NCBI GenBank assembly: GCA_014529385.2
Contig: CM043947.1
Location: 130,164,391 to 130,228,390, forward strand
DNA: 64,000 nt
Direction of reading: 5' to 3'
Source of the DNA: Adiantum capillus-veneris
Lineage: Eukaryota; Streptophyta; Polypodiopsida; Polypodiales; Pteridaceae
The notes beneath the pieces are model-generated. The model had not been told where the DNA came from, did not search any database, and was given only the letters and a program-made list of their open reading frames with translations. The translations under genes and the position numbers were made by a program. Shown here piece after piece: positions 21,968 to 31,944 of the stretch (positions within the stretch are counted from its first letter, which is position 1; each line of letters opens with the position of its first letter).

Positions 21968-22798
21968 CTAGCCTACAAACCTTGATGTCGGGTTGCTAAT
22001 CACTGGCCCAAATATTTTTGTTTGCCAAGTGAAGAACCCTCTGTAGAACTCTTCCTCAAATGCAAACATATTGTGAGAAGGTAAAAACATACAAATGGCG
22101 TAGAATCCATAGAGGACTTCTTCGGAAGGTTGGCCACTGAGATCATAGCACAAACCTTTGTTACCCTTGAGGAATGACATCCACGGGGTGCCTGCTTGCT
22201 CTGGCTCATGGAATACTTCGATGCAGGTGAGCAGCATGCGGTAGATCTTGTATAACATTGCACATGATAGATCTAGTAGACTTTTGAAGAAGGACAGGGC
22301 ACCCATGAGGGTTTTCATCATGTACTCTTCTGTCGGTGGTCCCTTTGCTGGAGCAGGCAATCTGGGGTAATTCAGCCAAGTTGGCCGCTTCTTTGTTAGT
22401 GCCTCATGTGCTATCCAGGTCCTTACTCTCGGTACAAGACAGAAAGTAGGACCCTTTTGTAGGGCCGCAGGTGCTCTTGTAAACAGAATCAAATACCTTG
22501 GATTCTTGTTCAGCCAGCTCAGTCTCCACTTCGGGTGTCCTTGATCTACATCCTCGACTTGCATGTCTGTGTAAAGACTTTCTTTGACTTGTAGCAACTC
22601 CACCTTAATCAGAGGATAGGGTAGGGATTGTTGGTGCCATTGCGCATTGATTTGATTGGGAGTGAGTTGTGTAATGTTGCTGGAGTAAAGAACTCTCAGC
22701 TCCCAATCCATTGTTGCCTTCCACTGCTCATCTACCTCTTGTGTAATCTTCTCTTTCAATGCATCTTCCTCAGAATTTGAGAGCTGGACCATTGGCAC
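21968..22798 (-). CDS. Unrecognised 276-aa C-terminal segment, minus strand
   Basis: The longest intact frame in this region. It has 'SEEDALKEKITQEVDEQW' (N-terminal helix), 'TRAPAALQKGPTFCLVPR', 'EEYMMKTLMGALSFFKSLLD' and 'CYDLSGQPSEEVLYGFYAIC', a mix of hydrophobic and charged segments typical of a folded domain. The frame continues upstream through a coiled coil to about 24.1 kb with stops. I do not recognise the family. It is antisense to the Ty3/gypsy pol fragment just to the left. Additional antisense reading frames between pol and the 3' LTR are known in some plant Ty3 lineages, which is one explanation. It could equally belong to an unrelated transposon. Confidence 0.4.
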   Translation of the reverse strand: MPMVQLSNSEEDALKEKITQEVDEQWKATMDWELRVLYSSNITQLTPNQINAQWHQQSLPYPLIKVELLQVKESLYTDMQVEDVDQGHPKWRLSWLNKNPRYLILFTRAPAALQKGPTFCLVPRVRTWIAHEALTKKRPTWLNYPRLPAPAKGPPTEEYMMKTLMGALSFFKSLLDLSCAMLYKIYRMLLTCIEVFHEPEQAGTPWMSFLKGNKGLCYDLSGQPSEEVLYGFYAICMFLPSHNMFAFEEEFYRGFFTWQTKIFGPVISNPTSRFVG

Positions 22799-24500
22799 TG
22801 TATATGTTTTGGTTATGTGTATTTAACATTCCTCCTCACCACCTAGCTCTTCAGTTGGCTGTGTCTCTATCTTAATGAATGTAACTGAGGGGATCTCTAT
22901 CTATGGTTGCTCAGAAGTTCCTGCCTCTTCTTGTGTTTCTAGCCATCCCTCTCGCAATAGCTGGTTGACTCTTTTAAGTTCAGTGATTTCTTTCAGCAAC
23001 TCGTCTTCTTTTTGCACCCACATTAAAGCCAGGTCCCTACACTGAGACTGCTCCAATTTTAACTCCATCTCAAGGTCTTTATTCTTCTTTTCTAATGCTT
23101 TGTAGACCTCATCTGTTCCTTTGATCGAGGCCGCTGTGGGATTTTCTCTGATTTGCTGTAAGAAAATTGCTTGATCATTTATTCTTTGCTCTGAGTACTA
23201 TAGGGAAGCATTTGCTACATCTAACTGTACCTCAATCTTTTGAAATGACAGGGTTGTAGTTAGAAGTTTGTTTGTAACTTCTGTCAGCTGTTCATCTTTT
23301 GCTTTACATGCATCTGACAATTTCGTAAGAAAACCACCGAGCTCCTCCATCTCTTTCTATTGTTTATCCCTTGCGAGCTGATATTGTTCAGCTTCCGCTT
23401 TCAACTCTTGCATTGCCTTTGTAGATAGTGATGACGTTTAATCGTTCATCTAACTCTCCTTGGAGTGCGTCAAACACCATCTCTAATTCTTTGGCCCTTG
23501 TGCTACGGCTAAGTGTTGTTGAGCAAAGTCATTCAGTCATGTCCTGCATTTTCTTGGCATACTCGTTAACTTGCAGGATCACTTCGTCGTTTGATTGCCA
23601 ATCTTTGTTTCTGGCTAGCTGCCTAAATGTTTATATAGTCTCCTGTATATCTTTTGGTTTTGATAGCGGCTGGTTGTTGTTGCCCTTGTGGCTATGGTAG
23701 ATCTTTTTTCGCTTTGTCATTCTGAGGCTTCGTGGATGCCTCGGTCATTTCTTGCTCTGTTGAGATGGAAGGTGTTTCCTTGGCCTCTTGTTCTCTTGGT
23801 TGCTCAAATTTTGTGTTGTCCTCTACTGGTGCAACTGGTACAGGACTCGCTGACCTTTTTGGCTCTTTGTCTTGCTCTTTTTGTTGCTCTTGTGTAGATT
23901 CAACTGCCTGTTGTGCAGAGCCAGCTTTTTCTCTTTGTTCAAGATCTATCTCCCTGGTGGGATCAAGCTCTTTCTCCTTGGTGGGCTCAGTCTCCTTAGC
24001 TTTATCCGCTGGTGAAGGTGGTGGGCTCGGCATGGGGTGATCATGCTGTTCTGAAACAGGTAAAGAAGGGTGGGGAGACACATCATCTTGATCATGTTGT
24101 GCTGCTCCTTGTGCAGTTGCTTCCTCTGCTTACTTTTACTATTTCGCTGCCTCTTTAGCTTTCCATTCCACTTCTTGGGCTTCTTGCAGCTTTAAAGCTT
24201 CGGCTTCTTGATACATCTTTTCCAGCAATTATGTGGGATCTTCTGCATGTTTCTTGGTATGATGTTTTGTTCTTGCACCTTTAAGCTCAATGGGTACCCA
24301 CTTTCCTAGGTCCTTACCTTGTGCTTGGCGGCTGCGTTCGTAAGAGCTTTTATCTTTCAAATCGGGCTTGTCTTTGTACAGGTTCCTCCTGTTGTGCTAT
24401 CACGGATTTTCTCTTCATTTCTTCCCGTCGTGCTCTTTTTTCCTCGTTATCAGAGCTTTCACTACTATGCCGTTCTGATGAGCTCTCAGCGGAATCTTCA
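22799..24500 (-). pseudogene. Coiled-coil and Pro/Glu-rich middle of the minus-strand gene
   Basis: Minus-strand frames give heptad sequences such as 'EITELKRVNQLLREGW', 'DLEMELKLEQSQCRDLALMW', 'LQELKAEAEQYQLARD' and 'KAKDEQLTEVTNKLL'. An open frame at 24081-23692 is Pro/Glu/Gln-rich ('TEPTKEKELDPTREIDLE'). A further acidic/basic stretch lies at 24300-24500. Several stops lie between them (for example near 22905, 23202 and 23360). Together with 21968-22798 and 24503-25445 this looks like one long, decayed gene read right to left. Function unknown. Confidence 0.4.
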
Positions 24501-24502
24501 TC

Positions 24503-25445
24503 TCACTTGTATGTTCTCTTGGCAGATCTTGTAGCTCGAGGGGAAGGGTGTGCTGACACTATCCAAGTGTTCTGATCTGGGACAGGCGGCAAGTTGTCGG
24601 CCATGCCGATAGCATGGTAGGCAATTTTGATTAGAACCTCTGGTGCTCCCGGGTGTGTAATTTTTCCCTCTTTATTTGTCCCTTTCAATGTGGACAAAAC
24701 ATACTGTGCATGGTCTATTGGTTGCCTGGTTGTTGATTTGAGAACTTGCGTAAAGGTTGTGGCAACCACATGATTTGGTGTCATATACCTTGGTGGTCTC
24801 TTGGCGAGGAAGTGGAAGTGCTGGTGGTACAACCTTGCGGGATCTTCCACCTATTTTTGGATGAGGTCGGCAAATGTAGCAGCGGTGGTTTCCTTGGTGA
24901 AGGTTCATGCCGTCTTTCTATCCCTTGCCCTCATTGTCATTCCCTCTGTTGGGAGGTTCCATCTTCTTTGATTGTGGACAAAAGCTCATAAGCTTTTTGG
25001 AAATCCACTCCACACGACTCTTGTTCATAGAAATCTCTGAGTCTCAGCCTTCGGTTGGCTTCTTTGGTCTCGGGCTTTGCAGCGACATCATAAACTTCTT
25101 TTGGTACAAGTTGCAGCTCTACCTGATGTCCTTCCTTGCTCTTGAATCTGCCTGTGAACACTGTGGTGTTATGCTCTTCAAGCTGTTCCTTTGATAGGTA
25201 GGCCGCTTTGGCATTCTTGAATTGGGTCCAGTTGGTATGGCGGTAGCTCTTGGAGCTTTTCCTTTTGTGAGAGCTTCTTCTTGGCCCTCTCTGTGGATTG
25301 CATGGCTCCTGTTGAGTGAATAGAGTGTCAAGGTTAGCAAATTTGGCAGATTTTCTCTGAAATGTCCTTCATTCTGAAATGCTAACAAATTTGGTCCAAT
25401 TTGCTTCGAATCAATTTTTGAACATGCATAGATGCATAGAGACAT
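24503..25445 (-). pseudogene. N-terminal domain of the minus-strand gene
   Basis: Frame 24850-24503 reads 'HFHFLAKRPPRYMTPNHVVA', 'RQPIDHAQYVLSTLKG' and 'PEVLIKIAYHAIGM'. The 'IDHA.YV.STL' phrase reminds me of conserved domains in plant transposon-associated proteins of unknown function. Frame 25161-24937 holds 'VELQLVPKEVYDVAAKPETK' and 'RLRLRDFYEQESCGV'. Frame 25445-25119 has a basic segment. Frames shift between these, and the stretch near 24900 shows overlapping frames. The family is not named. Confidence 0.35.
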
Positions 25446-26182
25446 GTAAAGATCAAATTCATAAAGTCAATACAAAAATTTACAACAAAAGAAATAATAG
25501 TAATTATTTACAGCTGAGTAATTTTTTCAACTTTTTGCAAATTTGGAATTATAGGCTTGAAGTATACACCAAATACATACTCTGAGTGAAATATGGGCTC
25601 ATTTGAGTGCACTGGGTGAAAATGGTGCCAGTTTTGGGCTTTAAGTCTCTAAAACAGTAGATGTAAAGAAATTTTGAGATTTTGAGATCCAAATTTGTTC
25701 AAACTTGGCTAGTGGGCTTAGGACATCATGTACTTTGGATGTATGATGGGAAAATAGCAACTTTCTCCCATTTTGACCAAAAAGTAAATAATCGCGATTA
25801 TTAACTTTTGTACCAAAATGAATACTTTTTGGTACAACTTGGTTCTAGACATTGTATAGACCTTGTGTATGTGATATGAGGTGATTTGGATCAAAAAGTG
25901 TTGCTCATAACTCAGTATTTGGCTTGCAAGGACTTCTTTGCGTTTTTTGGCAATTTTCCAAGTTATATGTGATCATTTTCGCTCATATTTGAATTTTGGC
26001 ATGTAATAGGTGTGTGATAGGTGAGGTGATGATGCAACTTTCAAGCCAAAATAGTGCAAAAGTAAATAATCACAATAGCAGTCACATTTTTCTTGCAAAA
26101 CTTAAAAATTTTGACCTAAACACATTCTATACACCTAAAACAAGTCCTAAATTGAATTTGGTAAAGTTTGGTCTTGCCGGTA
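25446..26182. other. AT-rich; no gene seen
   Basis: High A/T content with stops in every frame. Confidence 0.5.
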
Positions 26183-26530
26183 TCACTTTGTGCTTTGTCG
26201 ACTCTGAAATCTCTGATTTTTGTGACTACACTGTCTGTTGTGTGGGTTAGTCACTTTTGAAGCTTTGGACTTGTCCGCAACATAGTTGTGAAGCAACTCA
26301 TCCAATTCTGGCCCATTTGGAGTCAATTTGACCTCGTATGTCGAATTTGATGCTTTGTAGCCTTCGAACCGTTTTCTCCTTTTCGAGGGCTTCGCTTGGT
26401 TGATTTTATGAAACCAATCATATACATTGTGTATAGACCTCATATGCAAACTGTCTATCGAGTCAGAATGCAATTCTGACATCTGCCAAAAACGTAGCTT
26501 TTCTCCCCTCGACCCTTGTTGAATGGTCAA
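26183..26530 (-). pseudogene. Unrecognised minus-strand frame (115 aa)
   Basis: Contains 'SMHMRSIHNVYDWF'-like amphipathic sequence (seen as 'LHMRSIHNVYDWFHKINQ'), a basic run 'KPSKRRKRFEGYK' and 'LTPNGPELDELLHNYVAD'. It could be the first exon of the minus-strand gene ending at 21968. No domain recognised. Confidence 0.3.
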
Positions 26531-28134
26531 CTAGTGATATAGAAGTGTTCTATTCTGTTACAACATGCTACAGTTCAAATCTCATCCGATTTGGTTGAGC
26601 TGATGGGCCGCTATGGTCGATTTTTGGTCGTAGGTCTTCATGCACTGCTCGGATTCTAGGGTTTTTTCTAGGGGTTTACACTAGCTATCGGCCGTACAAA
26701 ATGAATCATTGATGAGTAAAGAACTTATCCCTCATGTCTCGTGTGAGACGGCGCTGAAAACGGACAATTGTAGACTCCGGAAGAGACACGCGAAAGAGGT
26801 CGAAAAGCTCTCTCTCCAAAGGCAACAAGTGAAAATGAGGTGGTTTTAGCCTACCTGGGATATCTATACGCGGACTTCCAGAACCATTTTTCCCCAGACT
26901 CTCCCGTTAGTCCTACTAAGCCGTGAAATCTATGTTATACTCAAAAATTTCCCCAATCGGATTCCTGTAGCTCATTCTACAAGAATTCTGCGAAAGTAGG
27001 TATGGCCGCCTAATTTAGGCTTCCCGCTTCCATCTTTCGATTTGATTGAAATTTTTTGTGCTTGTCCGCCTTGACTTTCTGATCACCATTGTATCTTCAG
27101 TTTTTCCATCTGAGCTCCTTTGTTATTTACTATTATTTTTTGACCTGTTTATGGAAAAATCAAAGAAAATAACAAAATGCGCTAAAAATCAAAGTGAAAA
27201 TTCAATAATTAAGAATATCCATTGAAAAACACAGCTTCATTGTTTTTTTTGGATTTCTCTATTTTTTAGTCTCAATATCAAGAAAAATGATGAAAAATAA
27301 TCAAAAAGGACTATTTTTTGATGATTTTTTGATAGTATATACACTATTTACACTCATCGGGGAGATATCATCAGTTAAATTTCCCTGTTGATGATTTATA
27401 AGGGCATTATAGGTAATTTTGCAAAAAATCACACGTTAATATTAAACTTTTTCCTCCCTCTTCAGACATTGTCCTTAATTACTTAGTACTCTTCCACCCC
27501 TCCTAGATGGCGTACTCCGGGACGACTGTGTGCATGGGTTGAACAATCGTGTCTATGCATAGCCTTGGTTGGCTCTACCATGATTTGAAGATCAATGCAG
27601 TTCAAACCATTATGTTGTGCAAGAGTTGGGTCTTGAGTAATTAACTCAAGGGTTTCTTATGTCGAGTCTTTCTGATGCTATCTTCCAAAGAGAAAATCTT
27701 GTAGCTTGTGTGCTCTTTGCTTGATTGTGCCATCAGGATGCTTTAGCACACTGATCTCTTGAGTTGTTGTGTGGGACGTGTGTCTAACCTCACTATCCTA
27801 ACTTATTGCAGTATTAGCGAGAACCACGATTAAATTGCCAATCCATGGGTCGAAGCTGACTCGACTAGTGCATAGAGACTACAAGAGGTTGTCAATCTCT
27901 CGGAAAACAACTAACAACTCGCATCTAACTCAAGTTACACTCAAGTGACTGAAATCACCAAAATCCAATCACTCATCGGCAAACAAATCACATCCGTTGT
28001 AGCATCAAATGACATCCAAACGTAACAAACTTCTAGGACATGTTTATAAGACCTAAGCACACATGCTATGGTCTCAAACCCCACTTTAGGTCAAGTGTCA
28101 AAATCACGATTATTAACAGCAGTGGATCTTTGAC
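26531..28134. other. AT-rich; no gene seen
   Basis: No frame over 60 codons with plausible composition, and no repeat recognised apart from the short match at its end. Confidence 0.5.
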
Positions 28135-28177
28135 CTAGTCGTTTTTTACCCAGAATGCATCTACATGCTTAGCAATG
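28135..28177 (+). repeat. 43-bp match to 21192-21236
   Basis: 'tttgacctagtcgttttt' continuing to 'gcttagcaatg' aligns with 21192-21236 with about seven differences. Similarity stops after 'agcaatg', exactly where the tail of Ty3/gypsy element 1 (minus) ends. The pair may be two starts of related LTRs. Confidence 0.5.
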
Positions 28178-28301
28178 TCCATCTTTTTCTCGCCATTGGT
28201 AGCTTGGTTTGCGTGGTGCAGAATGGTGTGGTGGAGTCTTCCGAGGCTGCATTTGCTTGTCGATAGGATGGAGAAGATTGATTACTTCGTGGTTTGGTCT
28301 G
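28178..28301 (-). mobile_element. 3' tail of Ty3/gypsy element 1, cut off by copia 1
   Basis: On the minus strand this reads 'TKPRSNQSSPSYRQANAASE' and ends 'MARKRW', with a stop near 28160. It continues the reading direction of the retropepsin domain that stops at 44713 on the other side of copia 1. The 5-bp flanks of copia 1 are GTCTG here (28297-28301) and GTCTC at 44708-44712, close to a target-site duplication. Confidence 0.6.
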
Positions 28302-29047
28302 TGTTAGGAAATAAGACGTAGCTAAATAGATATTTGAGTAGATTACTTGATGGAGAGAGATAGATTTCACACACAAGAGATTATAGAGTAGAGAGAGAGA
28401 CAGTAAACACGATATACGTGGTTCACCCAATGTGGGCTACGTCCACGGGAAAGCAGCCACTCAATGGCTTTAGCACTTCAAAAGAAGAAGTAGTTTACAA
28501 AGGGATTAAACCCTTAATAGAGCTCCCGCGTTGCTTCACTCTCACCTCCGCACACTCACCTTGTTGCATCAACTTCACACTATGAAATGTGTGTAGAAAT
28601 GGCCTCCTTTTATAGGCCAAAAGGGCTGCCCTCTCTTATGAGAGGCAGCCATGTGTAGCCGCCCTTGTGTGAATAAGTCCAAATCGGACCCTCCAATCCG
28701 CCCATGTGTGGCTGCCCTTGAGAAGACAAGTCCGCTTTTGAATTCGGCCACCGGCCATTGACTTCCGACCACCGGCCAACCGACGGTTGTTTTCCGACCA
28801 CTTTCCGACCGCCGTCCGGCCATAATATTCCGGCGAAAAGGAATATTCCGGTGAGGGAAAAAAAAGTCTCGGGGGCTTCCACCCCCGAGGCCCCTAAAGT
28901 TGCCCCTGATTTTTTACTGTGAAAATTTTGGTTTCCGGTGAGTGATTTTCCTTCACGCACGATGGATTCTCCTCATAATGGGGGCCTTACAAATGTGCGC
29001 TTTTACCACAGAAAATTACAAGGGTAAATAAAGCTCCATACTTAACA
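28302..29047 (-). repeat. 3' LTR of copia 1 (746 bp, complete)
   Basis: Bounded by TGTTAGGAAA on the left and TTAACA on the right, so on the minus strand it runs TGTTAAGTATGG to TTTCCTAACA. A TATA box (TATAAAAG on the minus strand) lies at 28607-28614. The preceding minus-strand purine run 'AAGTGGGAGA' (29048-29060) is the polypurine tract. Confidence 0.9.
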
Positions 29048-29218
29048 ATCTCCCACTTGGAGACTGATCTCCAAACCAAACGTGTGACTGCTTTCCATTC
29101 TGGCTTCTTATCCTTGAATGCCGATTGAAGATGAGCAAAAGCTCAACTTATCCTTGTTAACCACCTTTGTAAACATGTCTGCAGGATTTTCACTTGTATG
29201 CACCTTTCCTAGCTTTAG

Positions 29219-29989
29219 CTATCCCTCTTCCAAAAGAGTGCGTATGAAGTGATATCTCACCTCAATGTGCTTTGTCCTTGAATGAAAGGCTGAGTTCTTC
29301 GCAAGATGGATAGCGCTTTGGCTATCACTGTACAAGACACAATTGTCTTGTTTGAATCCAAGCTCTTCTAAGAATCTGTGAAGCCATAAAATTTCTTTGC
29401 TTGCCTCCATCATTGCTACATACTCTGCTTCCGTGGTAGAAAGTGAAACCACTTTGTGCATCTTTGAAGCCCAACTTATTGTTGTGCCTCCAATCGTGAA
29501 CACATAGCTAGTAGTGCTCCTTCAAGTATCTTTGTCACCTGCCATATCTGCATCAGCATACCCTTCTAGAAAAATATCAGTTCCTCCAAAATACAAAGCA
29601 TTTGTTGTTGTCCCTTTTAGATACCTAAGTATACACTTCACAGCTTGCCAATGCTCTTTACCTGGGTTGTCCATGAACCTACTCACAACTCCCATTGCAT
29701 GTGCAATGTTTGGCCTTGTCCAGACCATAGCATACATTAGAGAACCTACCGCTGCAGCATATGGAACTTTAGACATATAGGCTATCTCCTCTTGTGTCTT
29801 TGGACACATATCCTTTGTTAGTTTAAAGTGACCAGCCAAAGGTGTAGAAACTGGTTTTGCATTTTTCATTGCAAACCTTTCTAGTACCTTCTTGATGTAA
29901 TCTTCTTGAGATAGCTTTATTGTCTTCTTCGTCCTGTCCCTTGATATTTTCATACCAAGTATCCTCTTTGCAGCACCTAAATCTTTCAT
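29219..29989 (-). pseudogene. Copia 1 RNase H and reverse transcriptase C-terminus
   Basis: A single frame with one TGA at about 29520. 'MKDLGAAKRILGMKI' and 'LSQEDYIKKVLERF' are the reverse transcriptase thumb, 'VGSLMYAMVWTRPNIAHAMG' the connection, and '[20 protein letters not shown]' with '[15 protein letters not shown]' the RNase H active-site blocks (Glu and Asp). Sequence is close to the Tork/Tnt-like branch of plant copia elements. Confidence 0.85.
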
Positions 29990-30014
29990 TGAAAAGATTT
30001 AGACAGTTCCTCTT

Positions 30015-30509
30015 TTAGGTCTTTGATGTCCTGCATGTTTGCACTTGCAACAACATGTCATCAACATACAACATTAAGATGATAAATTTCCCATCTCCCA
30101 AATTCATCGTGTAGACGCAGTGATCCGAGTTGCATCTTGTGAATCCATGATCCAACATCCATCGATCAAACTTCAAGTACCATTGTCTTGATGCTTGCTT
30201 TAAACCATACAAGCTCTTCTTTAATCTGCAAACCATTTTCTCCTTAGCTTTTACTTCATACCCCTTTGGTTGAAGCATGTAGATTTCCTCCTCTAAGTCA
30301 CCCTGAGGGAATGCCGTATTTACATCCATTTGCTCGAGATTTAAATCATGAGCAGCCACAAGGCTTAAGACAAGCCTAATTGAGTTCATTTTTACAACAG
30401 GAGAAAATATTTCATTGAAGTCAATACCTTTCTTTTGAGAAAACCCTTTTACCACAAGCCTAAACTTGTACCTTTTCTTCCCACCTTCTTCTTCCTTCAG
30501 CTTGTACAC
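30015..30509 (-). pseudogene. Copia 1 reverse transcriptase core
   Basis: Contains 'FRLVVKGFSQKKGIDFNEIF', 'LEQMDVNTAFPQGDLEEEIY', 'KSLYGLKQASRQWYLKFD' and the catalytic box 'MLYVDDML'. A frameshift after this box (about 30000-30030) shifts the following residues. A TAA stop at about 30518 (in 'KGKRAL*NKWVYK') separates it from the upstream region. Confidence 0.9.
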
Positions 30510-30518
30510 CCATTTGTT

Positions 30519-31121
30519 TTAAAGTGCCCGCTTACCTTTAGGCAACTCAACCAACTCCCATGTTTGGTTGCGATGTAGTGAGTCCATCTCCACTTGCATG
30601 CTCTTCGTCCATTCTTCTTTGGATTCATGTTGCATAGCTTCTTCGTATGATTCCGGCTCTCCAGAATCTGAGATCAAGAGATGGTTGAAGGAAGGAACAA
30701 ACCTTTCTGGAGGTCTACTTGCTCTTGTAGATCTTCGGGGAATAGGTTGAGGCTCCTCATTTGGTTGACGTTGTTGCACATTGTCACAGTTTGCAGTCCT
30801 TGAGTCTTCATTGTCCTCAAGCTCCATGTACTCATCACCTGTTTCTTTTGTTTGATTTCTTTCCAAGTAATCTTTGTACATATTTTGTTCGTTAAAAATT
30901 ACATCCCTACTCCTTAATATTTTACCATCTTCAGGATTCCATAGGCGATACCCAAAGTCACCTTCTCCATAGCCAATGAAGAAACACTTTTTGGACTTTG
31001 CATCTAGCTTTGATCTTATGCTTCTATCTATGTGCATGCAAGCCTCACACCCAAACACTTTGAGAAATGCATAATTCACCGGTTTACCTGTCCATGCCTC
31101 TTCTGGAACTCCCCCATCCAA
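30519..31121 (-). pseudogene. Copia 1 integrase C-terminus and linker
   Basis: Starts 'DGGVPEEAWTGKPVNYAFLK' and 'VFGCEACMHIDRSIRSKLD', the conserved end of copia integrase, followed by 'FFIGYGEGDFGYRLWNPE' and the linker to reverse transcriptase ('IPRRSTRASRPPERFVPS'). It overlaps the upstream frame by 45 bases, with a frame change at the deletion point. Confidence 0.85.
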
Positions 31122-31744
31122 TGAACCAACTCAAGTTTTTTATTTTTTCTTTCATTTCCTGATTTTTGAAATTTTACCCTCTTTTGTTTACCATAAACAC
31201 AATCTTCACAGAACTCTAAGTCCACTTCTTTCAAACCTGGTAGAAGCTTCTTTGTTTGAAGGATTTGCATTCCTTTGGCACTCATATGCCCAAGCTGGTA
31301 GTGCCACACTGCACTGTCAACTTCTGTAGTTGCTGCACAAGCTAAAGGTTGCGTGCTAACAGTACACAAGTAAAGTGTATCGACCTTTTCTCCTTTGGCA
31401 ACCACCAAAGATCCCTTTGATATCTTCCACCGTTTGTTTCCGAATGCAATGTTGTGACCTTCATCGTCCAATTGTCCTGTAGAGATTAATTTTTTGCGAA
31501 GAGAAGGAACATGCCTAACATCTTTAAGCTTCCATTCATTTCCGTTAGCAGTTTTGACAGAAACTGTACCTTTGCCCACAATCTCACAAGCTTCATCATC
31601 TCCCAAGTATACATACCCAAAATTACCTTTGGTGTAGTCTTGGAAATGCTGCTTGTGTGGTGTCGCATGGAATGAAGCCCCGGAATCTACTATCCAGGAA
31701 TTAGACACATTGTCTAATGAGAGAATTAGAGCATCTTGCTCTAC
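31076..31744 (-). pseudogene. Copia 1 protease and integrase zinc finger; catalytic core deleted
   Basis: 'NSWIVDSGASFHATPHK' is the aspartic protease site, and 'WHYQLGHMSAKGM' with 'FCEDCVYGKQKRVKF' is the integrase HHCC module. The frame then passes from 'KKLELVH' straight into 'WM(D)GGVPEEAW', so the DDE catalytic core of about 200 residues is missing. Residues before 31744 in the same frame come from the inserted transposon terminus and are not copia sequence. Confidence 0.85.
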
Positions 31745-31777
31745 CATTAGGGAATTTCGGAGGTCATTTGGAGGGCC
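31745..31777 (+). repeat. Left terminal inverted repeat
   Basis: 33 bp, starts CATTAGGG and ends GGAGGGCC. It matches the reverse complement of 43466-43498 at 31 of 33 positions. Confidence 0.85.
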
Positions 31778-31944
31778 TTCTAAGAAAATGTATTTTTTGC
31801 ACGCTCTCTCTAGAAAAAATGGCAAATAAAAGAGCTGGGTCTTTCATAGTAAAAGTTCAAAAAGTGTACTTTAAGTAGATTCCTTACTCTTGTGAGCATT
31901 CGTTCGTAGTGATTGAGGGATAATCCTCTTTTCAGTTGCATTGA

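Noticed and set aside
31745-31825. Start of the copia 1 protease frame as an authentic N-terminus
   Set aside because: These residues are encoded by the transposon's terminal repeat. The copia sequence begins only left of 31745.
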